From Paenibacillus hamazuiensis (GTDB taxonomy: Bacteria > Bacillota > Bacilli > Paenibacillales > NBRC-103111), in NCBI RefSeq assembly GCF_023276405.1, contig NZ_JALRMO010000001.1, positions 1,426,001-1,490,000 on the forward strand: 64,000 bases of DNA. Direction: 5' to 3'. A model generated the notes under the pieces. The model ran no database searches and had not been told where the DNA came from. It saw nothing but the letters and a program-made list of their open reading frames with translations. Numbering within the stretch: the stretch's first letter is position 1; each line of letters begins with the position of its first letter. Positions 52,019 through 59,462 of the stretch are shown piece by piece. The translations under genes and the position numbers were made by a program.

Positions 52019-52829
52019 AATATCGGAGCTGCGCACTTGCTTTGTAGGCCGGGGCGGGCGCGTCGAGCCGCTTCGCGGAATCGGCCTGCATATCGAGGCC
52101 GGACAGACGCTGGCGCTGGTCGGCGAGAGCGGCTGCGGCAAAAGCACGCTGGCGCTTTCGATTTTGCGGCTTTTGCCCGAGCGGGGGCACATTTGTTCCG
52201 GAAACATCCGGTTCGAAGGCCGCGATTTGCTTCAGCTGTCCGAACGCGATATGAGGCAGATTCGCGGGCGGGATGTCGGGATGGTGTTTCAAGACCCGAG
52301 AAGCGCTTTCCATCCTCTCATGACGCTCGGAGATCAACTGATCGAAGCGGTCAAGGAAGGCCCGAAAGCGGAGAAAAAGCAGCGGGCGCTGGATATGCTG
52401 GAAAGCGTCGGCTTGGCCGATCCTTCGAGAGTAATGAAAAGTTATTCGTTCGAGCTGAGCGGGGGGATGCTGCAGCGCGTCATGATTGCGATGGCGCTCA
52501 TCAACCGGCCGAAGCTGCTTATTGCCGACGAACCTACGACGGCGCTTGATGTTACCGTGCAGTCCGACATTTTGCAGCTTCTGAAAAAGATGAAAGCACA
52601 TTTCGGCATGAGCATGCTGTTTATTTCGCACGATCTCGGGGTTGTCGCGGAGATTGCCGACCGAGTGGCGGTCATGCACAAGGGTCAAATTGTCGAGTGC
52701 GGCGACGCAAAGCGGGTGTACCGGAAGCCGGAACACGAAGTGACCCGGCACTTGCTCAGCATGGCGCCCGTTCTCGGTCAGCCGCTGCCGCGCGGCGGAG
52801 AGAAGATGAAGGAAGCGGTGCTGTCATGA
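51993..52829 (+). CDS. ABC importer ATP-binding protein (NikD/CntD-like), second system
   Basis: A 278-residue ATPase. Walker A is G-E-S-G-C-G-K-S-T near residue 42, the Q-loop is V-F-Q-D-P-R-S-A-F-H-P, the signature is L-S-G-G-M, Walker B is L-I-A-D-E-P-T-T-A-L-D and the switch histidine lies in F-I-S-H-D. ATG follows GGGGAAGGGAG and lies inside the end of the permease gene. It is closely similar to the ATPase at 5335. Confidence 0.8.
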   Translation: MNTGDRLLEISELRTCFVGRGGRVEPLRGIGLHIEAGQTLALVGESGCGKSTLALSILRLLPERGHICSGNIRFEGRDLLQLSERDMRQIRGRDVGMVFQDPRSAFHPLMTLGDQLIEAVKEGPKAEKKQRALDMLESVGLADPSRVMKSYSFELSGGMLQRVMIAMALINRPKLLIADEPTTALDVTVQSDILQLLKKMKAHFGMSMLFISHDLGVVAEIADRVAVMHKGQIVECGDAKRVYRKPEHEVTRHLLSMAPVLGQPLPRGGEKMKEAVLS

Positions 52830-53605
52830 TCGCGGCGAGAAACGTGCACAAGATCTATGAGAAGCGGACCGGCCTTTGGTCCAAAGCGCTCGTGCGCGCG
52901 GTGAACGGGGTGACGCTGGAAATCCGGCCCGGGGAAACCGTCGGGCTTGTCGGCGAAAGCGGCTGCGGCAAAAGCACGCTCGGCCGCTGCATCGCCGGGA
53001 TGGAGCCGTTAACGGAAGGACAGATCGTCTGGAGACAACGTGACGTAAGCCGGCTGACCTTACACGAAATGAGACTTTTGCGCAAAGAGGTTCAGCTTAT
53101 TTTTCAAGATCCATATGATGCGCTGAACCCGATCCTGACGGTAGAACAGCTCGTGACGGAGCCGCTCATCCACTTGGGTATCGGTTCTGCCAGCGAACGG
53201 AGCGAAAAAGCGGCGTATTGGCTCGAAAGGGTAGGGCTCGCACCCGAGCATGCGGGTCGTTACCCCGGGGAGCTGAGCCGCGGTCAGTGCCAGCGGGTCA
53301 ATATTGCAAGAGCGTTCATTCTGGAGCCGGGTTTTGTCATTTGCGACGAGATCATTTCGGCACTCGACGTTTCCGTCGGCGCACAAATATTGAATCTGCT
53401 CCTTGATCTGCAGGAAGAGCGGGGATGCGGCTACTTGTTTATTTCCCACGATCTCGCCAGAGTGATGCAAATCAGCCATAAAATTGCGGTCATGAAGAGC
53501 GGCAGCATCGTGGAGGTGGCGGACAGCCGCAGGTTCCATCTGGAGGCGAGCCACCCGTATACCCGCTCGCTGATTGCCGCCGTGCCGAAGCTTTTGCCGA
53601 GATGA
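52826..53605 (+). CDS. ABC importer ATP-binding protein (NikE/CntF-like), second system
   Basis: A 259-residue ATPase of the OppF/NikE group, coupled to the previous gene by an ATGA overlap. Walker A is G-E-S-G-C-G-K-S-T near residue 47 and the Q-loop is I-F-Q-D-P-Y-D-A-L-N-P. The signature reads L-S-R-G-Q-C-Q-R instead of LSGGQ. Walker B reads V-I-C-D-E-I-I-S-A-L-D, with isoleucine in place of proline after the catalytic glutamate. The switch histidine is present (F-I-S-H-D). It ends the operon and a long-looped terminator follows. Confidence 0.78.
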   Translation: MIAARNVHKIYEKRTGLWSKALVRAVNGVTLEIRPGETVGLVGESGCGKSTLGRCIAGMEPLTEGQIVWRQRDVSRLTLHEMRLLRKEVQLIFQDPYDALNPILTVEQLVTEPLIHLGIGSASERSEKAAYWLERVGLAPEHAGRYPGELSRGQCQRVNIARAFILEPGFVICDEIISALDVSVGAQILNLLLDLQEERGCGYLFISHDLARVMQISHKIAVMKSGSIVEVADSRRFHLEASHPYTRSLIAAVPKLLPR

Positions 53606-53630
53606 ACGGATACGCTAAAGTTATATTTGA

Positions 53631-53688
53631 AAAGCCGTCTTCAGCGCGCTCATGTTTGGTGAGAACGCAGATCGACGGCTTTATTTAA
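53631..53688 (+). terminator. Terminator-like hairpin after the second importer operon
   Basis: AAAGCCGTC (53631-53639) pairs with GACGGCTTT (53674-53682) around a 34-base loop, followed by ATTT. The long loop makes it less certain. Confidence 0.5.
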
Positions 53689-53724
53689 TGTCTAAAAAGT
53701 TATGTCTCTCCCACCTGTCGTATA

Positions 53725-54052
53725 GCGTGTCTGCCATAGGTTTTGCACCGGCAAAACCATGGCAGACATACGCGAGCAAGAGGCACGCGGTCCCGCCAAT
53801 CGGCTGCACACCCAACGTGCAGCGTGTCCGGCACCATTTCGGCGATAGCCGGAACGTGCCGGACAAACGCGAGCCAGGTGCACGCACCTCCTCACCGAGC
53901 CCCGCGCCGATAGTACAGCGTGTCAGGGCATAGGCTTTTACCCGGAGGTAAAAGCCATGCCCTGACAAACGCGACCCTAGAAGCGAGTACTCCCGTACTG
54001 CGGGCGTGTCCAGGGCGCCCGAGCGCCTGGGGTCCCCCCGGTGGGGGGATTT
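53725..54052 (+). repeat. Hairpin array A: three long bulged hairpins at 96-97 bp period plus conserved tail
   Basis: Hairpins occupy 53725-53773, 53822-53870 and 53918-53972. Each begins GCGTGTC. The second and third end GACAAACGC and the first GACATACGC. Each 3' arm has two extra bases near the base of the stem, and each 5' arm has a one-base bulge after CAT or CAC. The stem cores and loops differ while pairing is kept. Spacers of 47-48 bases begin GAGC and end in GTGCA or GTACA. The tail (53973-54052) is almost identical to that of array B and ends in a CCCCCC-GGT-GGGGGG stem. It fills the gap between the importer operon and the convergent dehydrogenase-like gene. Confidence 0.8.
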
Positions 54053-54071
54053 AGGGGGGGGGGCCCCAGCC

Positions 54072-55049
54072 CTAGTATCCAGCTTCTTTATCGACGACGT
54101 TAAGCAGCGGCATTCCGCAGCTGAGGCGGATCAGATTGTCCGCGAAAATCGTCATGGCGCGCTGCATCGTATGGGGAGAGGCGGCTGAGATGTAGGGCGT
54201 CGCGATGACTTGCGGCAGCTCCCACAAAGGGCTTTCCTCCGGAAGCGGATGAGCGCTGAACACGTCCAGCCCCGCACCGGCAATCCGCTCCTCCCGCAGC
54301 GCGTCGATCAGCGCTTCTTCGTCGATAACAGCCCCTCTGGAAATGTTGATGATATATGCGGTTGGCCGCATCAAGCCAAGCTCCGTTTTGCCGATCAAAG
54401 TCCGCGTTTGTGCGGTGAGAGGAGCACATACGATCACCGCATCCGCTTCCGGAAGCATCCGGTGAAGCTTATCCATCGGAAGCAGTGAAACACCGTCGGG
54501 CTGGTCCAAGCGATCCGCCAGCGAAACCGAACGCTTGACGGCGATGACCTTCATGCCGAGATGCAGGGCTTTCTGCGCGATTTCGCGGCCGATTGCGCCG
54601 AATCCGACGAGACCGAGCGTCAGCCCCTCAACCTCGACGGCGCTGCGCAGCTCGCTGCGCCGCCAGGTTTTGCCTGTCTGGGCGCGGACCGACAGATGAA
54701 TATTGCGGGTAAGCGCCAGCAGGAGCGCGATGGCGTGTTCGGCGACCGGCTTTGCATTGGCTCCCCGAGAATTGGTCAACATGACGCCGCTTTCTCGCAA
54801 AGCGGGGCAAAGCAAAGGCTCCATGCCGACGCTGATGGAATGAAGGAGCTCTAACCGCGTGCCGGCCGAAAATACAGCTTCCGGGAAAAACATTCCCGTA
54901 CAGCACAAGACGTCGCTTTCACGCACTTCCCGGACGGCGGATTGTTCCGTTGTGCAGGGAATGACCTGAATCGCCGCGGGCAAGGACGGCAGCTTGTCGT
55001 AATATTCCATGGCTTGCTCCGCGTACAAGACGGCTTTTATCGGTCGCAT
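54072..55049 (-). CDS. D-2-hydroxyacid dehydrogenase-like protein with altered active site
   Basis: A 325-residue member of the NAD-dependent D-2-hydroxyacid dehydrogenase family. The Rossmann motif G-L-V-G-F-G-A-I-G is near residue 150 and the catalytic arginine in I-S-R-G is kept. The family's glutamate in the D-V-F-x-x-E-P motif is replaced by histidine (D-V-F-S-A-H-P), and the catalytic histidine in T-P-H is a tyrosine (T-P-Y-I-S). Normal hydride transfer chemistry with the Glu-His pair is therefore unlikely. The start at 55049 follows GGGAGGAGA; the longer frame overlaps the aminotransferase. It is the second gene of the leftward Fur-controlled unit, so it may act on the keto acid or imine made by its neighbours. 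Confidence 0.8.
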   Translation of the reverse strand: MRPIKAVLYAEQAMEYYDKLPSLPAAIQVIPCTTEQSAVREVRESDVLCCTGMFFPEAVFSAGTRLELLHSISVGMEPLLCPALRESGVMLTNSRGANAKPVAEHAIALLLALTRNIHLSVRAQTGKTWRRSELRSAVEVEGLTLGLVGFGAIGREIAQKALHLGMKVIAVKRSVSLADRLDQPDGVSLLPMDKLHRMLPEADAVIVCAPLTAQTRTLIGKTELGLMRPTAYIINISRGAVIDEEALIDALREERIAGAGLDVFSAHPLPEESPLWELPQVIATPYISAASPHTMQRAMTIFADNLIRLSCGMPLLNVVDKEAGY

Positions 55050-55071
55050 AGACTTGTCGTCTCCTCCCGGA

Positions 55072-56271
55072 TTAGGCCGTAACAAGCGCGTCCCTGAGAG
55101 CGGAGTCGAGAATCGACAACGCTTCGTCCACGTCCTGCTTTGTAATGATAAAGGGAGGAAGCAGACGCAGCGTGTTGCCGACTCCCGCAGCGACGAGCAA
55201 GCCCCGCTCGGCGGCGAGCCGCGCGACCGGCTTGTTGTCGGTGGAAAGCTCCACCGCAATGAGCAGCCCGCGGCCGCGAACGTCGGCGATGTTCGGACGA
55301 ACCGTTTGCAAGTAGCGCAGCCGATCGATCAGATAATCGCCGACCTCCCGCACGTGACGGAGCAAATCGTTCTCCACGATCGTTTCGACGGTCGCGATAC
55401 CGGCCGCGCACACGACCGGATTGGCGCCGAAGGTGGCTCCGTGATCCCCCGGGCGGAACGCTGAGGCGACGCGATCGGTCGCGGCGAGTGCCGCATTGGG
55501 CATGCCGCCGGAAAGACCTTTCGCCAACGTCAAAATATCCGGTTTCACGCCGACGTGCTCGTATGCAAAGAAAGCGCCGGTTCTTCCCATGCCTGTCTGG
55601 ATTTCGTCAAAAATAAGCAGCGCCCCGTGCCGGTCGCACAGCTCGCGCGCACCTCGCAAAAACTCGCGCGACCCGACATGCGCTCCGGCCTCGCCTTGAA
55701 CCGGTTCGAGAATAACTGCACAGACGCTGGAATCCATCGCCCGCTCCAAGGCGTCCAAATCGTTGTAAGGGATATAGCGAAATCCTTCGGGAAGCGGGCC
55801 GAAGCCTTCCTGCATCTCCGGTTTGCCGCTTGCCGCCAGCGCGCCGAATGTGCGGCCGTGATACGAACGCAGGGCGGTGACAAAACGCGTCTTTTGCCGC
55901 TCCCCTTGGCGGTAGGCGTATTTGCGGGCCAACTTCAAGGCTGCTTCCACAGCCTCGGCGCCGCTGGGGCAGAAAAATATCCGATCGCCCGCGCCATGCT
56001 CCGTGAGCAGCTGGGCAAGCCGAACAGACGGTTCGTTATAAAACAAATTCGAAGAATGAATAAGCTTGTCGGCTTGCTCGGCGACAGCCTTGACAACCCG
56101 CGGATGGCAATGTCCGAGCGTGTTTACCGCAAAGCCTCCGAGAAAATCGAGATACGGCTTTCCGTCCGTATCCCAGACGCGCACGCCCAGCCCGTGGGAC
56201 AGAACGATCGGGCTCCGGTTGAATGCTGAAATGAGGACTTGTTCACCTAATTGATATATTGCAGATGCCAA
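55072..56271 (-). CDS. Class-III PLP aminotransferase (ArgD/GABA-T-like)
   Basis: A roughly 399-residue omega-aminotransferase. The PLP-phosphate motif S-G-A-E-A-V-E is near residue 100, D-E-I-Q-T-G-M-G-R-T-G near 225 and the PLP lysine in L-A-K-G-L-S-G-G near 254. The start is probably TTG at 56271, eight bases after AAAGGAG; an ATG at 56289 would put that site inside the gene, and the frame further upstream reads through the Fur boxes. Relatives transaminate acetylornithine, GABA or 2,4-diaminobutyrate. Next to a Fur-controlled biosynthetic operon it may make or use a diamino acid. It is the first gene of the leftward unit. Confidence 0.85.
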   Translation of the reverse strand: MASAIYQLGEQVLISAFNRSPIVLSHGLGVRVWDTDGKPYLDFLGGFAVNTLGHCHPRVVKAVAEQADKLIHSSNLFYNEPSVRLAQLLTEHGAGDRIFFCPSGAEAVEAALKLARKYAYRQGERQKTRFVTALRSYHGRTFGALAASGKPEMQEGFGPLPEGFRYIPYNDLDALERAMDSSVCAVILEPVQGEAGAHVGSREFLRGARELCDRHGALLIFDEIQTGMGRTGAFFAYEHVGVKPDILTLAKGLSGGMPNAALAATDRVASAFRPGDHGATFGANPVVCAAGIATVETIVENDLLRHVREVGDYLIDRLRYLQTVRPNIADVRGRGLLIAVELSTDNKPVARLAAERGLLVAAGVGNTLRLLPPFIITKQDVDEALSILDSALRDALVTA

Positions 56272-56315
56272 CGAAGGGGCTCCTTTCATATTTTGGATGA
56301 ATATAACAATTTTCA

Positions 56316-56345
56316 TTGACAAATGATATTGATAATCGTTATCAT
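56316..56345 (+). promoter_or_regulatory. Rightward promoter of the biosynthetic operon
   Basis: TTGACA (56316-56321) and TATCAT (56340-56345) are separated by 18 bases. The Fur box at 56330-56344 covers the spacer and the -10 box. Confidence 0.72.
56330..56344 (+). promoter_or_regulatory. Fur box over the rightward promoter
   Basis: TGATAATCGTTATCA keeps 14 of 15 consensus positions of the 7-1-7 Fur box. It lies directly on the -10 region. Confidence 0.82.
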
Positions 56346-56350
56346 TTATT

Positions 56351-56379
56351 ATGATAATCGTTATCAAACAAAAGTTCAA
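56351..56379 (-). promoter_or_regulatory. Leftward promoter of the aminotransferase unit
   Basis: On the minus strand TTGAAC (56374-56379) and TATCAT (56351-56356) are separated by 17 bases. The second Fur box covers its -10 box. With the rightward promoter it forms a near-symmetric divergent control region. Confidence 0.72.
56352..56366 (+). promoter_or_regulatory. Fur box over the leftward promoter
   Basis: A second TGATAATCGTTATCA, identical to the first, lies 22 bases from it (start to start). Confidence 0.82.
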
Positions 56380-56415
56380 ACCTTATTTTTCCATATGACA
56401 CATTTTTAAGGGGTG

Positions 56416-57450
56416 ATGCCTTTGCATGACGGGCAAATAGTGTATTTAAGCGAGGATGACGTAAGGCGCTGCGGCGGCGGTGACTTTGCTGCGGTTCAGG
56501 GCGACGTCCGGCACGCTTTTGCGCTTCACGCGCAGGGAGAGCACGTGCTGCCTGCGAAAGTTCAGCTTGCCCAAGCCGACCGTAATAACGGCAGTCGGAC
56601 GCATTACATCGTCATGCCCGCCTTCCTGGGCGGGGATGTTCAAATGGCCGGCATGAAATGGGTACGCGTGGGCAAACCGGAAAGCGCATCTCCGGCCATT
56701 ACATCGCTGATGCTGCTGGCCGACCACAGCAGCGGGGAGCCGGCTGCGATCATCGACGCCACTTGGCTAAACGGAATCCGCACCGCTGCGGTGACGGCGG
56801 TTGCTGCGCTTGAACTGGCGAATCCGGAGTCGACTGTGCTTGCCATTGTTGGTTCGGGCGCGCAGGGTAAGGCGCATTTGCGTTATTTGCCGGCGGTTTT
56901 TCCCCGGCTTCGGGAAATACGAATTTACAGCCGCCGCTATGAAAATGCGCGGTACGCGGCAGAGGAAATCGGCGGCGGCTTCCGGGACCGCATAGTAGCC
57001 GTGCGGCATGCGGAGGAAGCGGTGCGCGATGCGGATATCGTCGTATCCGCCACTACGGCGAGTGAGCCCGTCATACGGGAAGAGTGGCTGAAGGAAGGCG
57101 TATTTTATGCGCAAATCGGCAGCCATGAATGCACCTTCGAAGCGGTTGCCGCATTTGACAAAATCGTTGTCGACGACTGGCAGCAGCAGCTGCACAGGGG
57201 GGTGCAGACGTTGGCGGTCATGGCCCGTCTCGGAAAGTGGAGCGAACGCGACCTGCACGGCACGCTCGGAGAGCGGCTGACCGGCCGGATTCCCGGGCGC
57301 GAATCGGAACACGAGAAGATCATGTTCGGCGGCATCGGCCTGGGCATCGTCGACATCGCCATCGCCGCCAGATTGTACCAAACGGCGCTCAAAGAGAGGA
57401 TCGGGTTAAGATTGCCTTTTAGCGGGCATACGGAAGGGGATTCAGGATGA
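56416..57450 (+). CDS. Ornithine cyclodeaminase/mu-crystallin family dehydrogenase
   Basis: A 344-residue NAD(P)-dependent enzyme. The substrate-binding lysine is in G-M-K-W-V near residue 77. The Rossmann motif V-G-S-G-A-Q-G is near 140. The position that carries the catalytic aspartate in true cyclodeaminases (G-G-D) reads I-G-S-H-E here, so lysine-type cyclodeamination is unlikely. Members without that aspartate include imine-forming or imine-reducing enzymes such as SbnB of staphyloferrin B synthesis. The start is ambiguous: ATG at 56416 or TTG at 56422 behind AAGGGGTGA. It is the first gene of the rightward Fur-controlled operon and overlaps the next by four bases. Confidence 0.82.
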   Translation: MPLHDGQIVYLSEDDVRRCGGGDFAAVQGDVRHAFALHAQGEHVLPAKVQLAQADRNNGSRTHYIVMPAFLGGDVQMAGMKWVRVGKPESASPAITSLMLLADHSSGEPAAIIDATWLNGIRTAAVTAVAALELANPESTVLAIVGSGAQGKAHLRYLPAVFPRLREIRIYSRRYENARYAAEEIGGGFRDRIVAVRHAEEAVRDADIVVSATTASEPVIREEWLKEGVFYAQIGSHECTFEAVAAFDKIVVDDWQQQLHRGVQTLAVMARLGKWSERDLHGTLGERLTGRIPGRESEHEKIMFGGIGLGIVDIAIAARLYQTALKERIGLRLPFSGHTEGDSG

Positions 57451-58676
57451 CGAAACAAATGAAAGAATGCATGATGCGAAATCCGCATACGGACATCGTT
57501 CACGCCGGCGAAGAGATTCGCAACCCGTACGGCAGCGTGACGACGCCGATCGTGCAGACCGTCAACTTTTATTTTCACGATACGACGGAGCTGGAGGAGT
57601 ATTACAAGGAGAAGAAGGATTTGACCGACCTCGGCAAGGAGCGTTACCCGCGCTTTAAGTACGGACGGACCGGCAATCCCACTCAGCAGACGGCGGAGAA
57701 AAAGCTGGCTGCGATCGAAGGCGGAGAAGCGGCGCTGCTAACCTCCAGCGGAATGAGCGCCGTCACCGCAGCGCTGCTGGATCTGCTGTCCGCAGGCGAC
57801 CATTTGGTCATCGTCGGCGATCCGTATTTTCACATCAAGGAATTTGTCGACCGCTATTTGTCGCGATGGGGCATCCGGGCGGATTATGTGCCGATCAACG
57901 ATTTTGCGGCGATGGAGCAGGCGGTTCGTCCGAATACGAAGGTCGTATTTGCGGAAACGCCGACGAATCCCCATCTCCGGGTGATCGACCTGGCGAAATC
58001 GGCCGCTTTTTGCAAGGAGCGTGGGCTAATTTTTATCGTCGACAGCACGTTCGCGACTCCATATAATTTGCGTCCGCTTGAATACGGGGCGGATTTGGTC
58101 ATACATAGCGCGACGAAGTTTATGAGCGGCCATAACGATGTGATCGCCGGCGCCGTCATCGGCAGGGCGGAACATATCGTGCGGATGAGGGAAAGTCTGG
58201 AAATTATGGGCGGAACGATTCAACCGACAATTGCTTACTGGGTCATCCGCGGATTAAAGACGATGGGGCTAAGGATGGACCGCCACAATGAGACATCGAT
58301 GCGAGTGGCTGAATTTTTGCATAAACACTCGAAAGTGAAGGCCGTTTATTTCCCGGGACTCCCTTCGCATCCGGACCATGAGATCGCGAAAGCGCAGATG
58401 CGCGGGTTCGGGGGCGTCGTCACGTTCGAGGTGGAGACGCTTGAGCAGGCCCGCAAGGTGGTCGACGCGATGAGCATTCCGAAAATCGCCAGCAGCCTGG
58501 GCGGCGTGGAAAGTTTGATCAGCGTAACGGCGATGAGCGCGATGGCCTATTACTTCATGACGCCGGAGCAAAGGAGGGAGCGCGCCATTCCCGAAGGGAT
58601 GATCCGGTTCTCGATCGGCATCGAGGATCCGGAGGATATTTTAGCCGATCTGGAGCAGGCACTGGAACAAATATAA
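57447..58676 (+). CDS. Cystathionine gamma-synthase-like PLP enzyme
   Basis: A 409-residue enzyme of the Cys/Met metabolism PLP family. The phosphate-binding tyrosine and arginine lie in Y-G-R-T-G-N-P-T near residue 71. The stacking tyrosine is in D-P-Y-F-H near 129. The PLP lysine is in S-A-T-K-F-M-S-G-H near 222. A-S-S-L-G-G-V-E-S near 348 is the usual substrate carboxylate site. Enzymes of this group do gamma-replacement on O-acyl-homoserine or gamma-elimination. With a homoserine O-acetyltransferase at the operon's end, an O-acetylhomoserine-dependent condensation is plausible, with an amine or thiol as partner. ATGA overlap couples it to the previous gene. Confidence 0.85.
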   Translation: MTKQMKECMMRNPHTDIVHAGEEIRNPYGSVTTPIVQTVNFYFHDTTELEEYYKEKKDLTDLGKERYPRFKYGRTGNPTQQTAEKKLAAIEGGEAALLTSSGMSAVTAALLDLLSAGDHLVIVGDPYFHIKEFVDRYLSRWGIRADYVPINDFAAMEQAVRPNTKVVFAETPTNPHLRVIDLAKSAAFCKERGLIFIVDSTFATPYNLRPLEYGADLVIHSATKFMSGHNDVIAGAVIGRAEHIVRMRESLEIMGGTIQPTIAYWVIRGLKTMGLRMDRHNETSMRVAEFLHKHSKVKAVYFPGLPSHPDHEIAKAQMRGFGGVVTFEVETLEQARKVVDAMSIPKIASSLGGVESLISVTAMSAMAYYFMTPEQRRERAIPEGMIRFSIGIEDPEDILADLEQALEQI

Positions 58677-58702
58677 CCGAAATTCAGGCGGGAGTGTGTA
58701 CC

Positions 58703-59215
58703 ATGAGCAGAGATCCATACGCGCAGGGCTTGATTACTTTCGATCCGTTTGTTGAGCGAAAAAGCGTAGCGGGGAGGATCGTCACCGTGTTGGACGGGAA
58801 GCTGGACAACCGCGGCATCGAGCTGATCCACGCCCGCTCGCGCGTTTTGCAAAAACACGAAATCCACGAGCTGATCATAAGTTTTGAAACGGATCCGGCG
58901 CCGGGAAAAAGAGTCGACCGCATCGGGTACGTGGGCTTTTTCGAAGTGCACGAAGGAGGCGTCATCGTATCGGGGGACCGTATCCGGATCGCCGACAAGT
59001 GGAGCGGTACGATCGCCGGTTTTGACGAAACGCACGTTCCGAATCATATTAACATCGTCGTTTGCGGGGATTTGAATCAAACCGGACTGGAACTGGGGCT
59101 CCGGGTCGGCGACATGGTGCAAATCGGCGACGGCCGGAACATCGGCGACGGGATGCAAACCAGGCGCTGCGCGCAGAGCGGTGCAGGGGGTGGGTCGGAT
59201 GACCGGAACGCATGA
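58703..59215 (+). CDS. Unrecognised 170-residue protein in the Fur-controlled operon
   Basis: A soluble protein of about 170 residues without signal peptide or membrane segments. It is predicted to be rich in beta strands, with many V-x-I and I-x-V alternations, for example I-H-E-L-I-I-S-F and H-I-N-I-V-V-C-G-D. The last 25 residues are glycine- and arginine-rich and look disordered. I do not recognise the family. ATG at 58703 follows GGCGGGAG by eight bases. It lies 26 bases after the PLP enzyme gene and overlaps the next gene by 17 bases, so it belongs to the same operon. It might bind a substrate or act as a small subunit of the mutase two genes downstream. Confidence 0.7.
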   Translation: MSRDPYAQGLITFDPFVERKSVAGRIVTVLDGKLDNRGIELIHARSRVLQKHEIHELIISFETDPAPGKRVDRIGYVGFFEVHEGGVIVSGDRIRIADKWSGTIAGFDETHVPNHINIVVCGDLNQTGLELGLRVGDMVQIGDGRNIGDGMQTRRCAQSGAGGGSDDRNA

Positions 59216-59462
59216 ACCGGATGCAGGCGAAGCGCTGACGAAGGTGATGGACGCCGTCGATCTGGAAACGTTTTTTATATGCCGCAGCGAATCCGAAGCG
59301 AAAAGCTTGATGCTTTCCCTGCTTGCGCAGATGGGATTCGCCCGCGGGGATGTCGTGTTCGTCCAGCATGAGGGCCCCGGGGCCCGCGTGCGGGGGCGGG
59401 CGTACGTCCATCCGGCCGGGGATATGCCGCCGTATTTTGGTTCGGAGGGGGGAGAACATTGA
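59199..59462 (+). CDS. Unrecognised 87-residue protein in the Fur-controlled operon
   Basis: A short acidic protein. An N-terminal helix region (A-G-E-A-L-T-K-V-M-D-A-V-D-L-E-T-F) is followed by a C-terminal part with several glycines and V-V-F-V-Q-H-E-G-P-G-A. It has no membrane segment and no motif I recognise. It overlaps the upstream gene by 17 bases and the downstream mutase gene by four (TTGA), which implies coupled translation and perhaps a fixed stoichiometry with the mutase. Codon pattern and the tight overlaps support a real gene. Confidence 0.6.
   Translation: MTGTHEPDAGEALTKVMDAVDLETFFICRSESEAKSLMLSLLAQMGFARGDVVFVQHEGPGARVRGRAYVHPAGDMPPYFGSEGGEH

Noticed and set aside
53652-53968. 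Short open frames across hairpin array A on both strands
   Set aside because: They consist of the repeated hairpin sequence read in frame and have no start signals.
53725-54052. Integron attC sites or a CRISPR array
   Set aside because: The hairpins have attC-like bulges, but the core GTTRRRY/RYYYAAC sites and an integrase are missing. A CRISPR array would need near-identical short repeats and unique spacers, whereas here the hairpin cores vary and the spacers are related.
56280-56379. N-terminal extension of the aminotransferase (frame open from 56379)
   Set aside because: The extra residues are translations of the Fur boxes, and the AAAGGAG at 56280-56286 points to a start at 56271.
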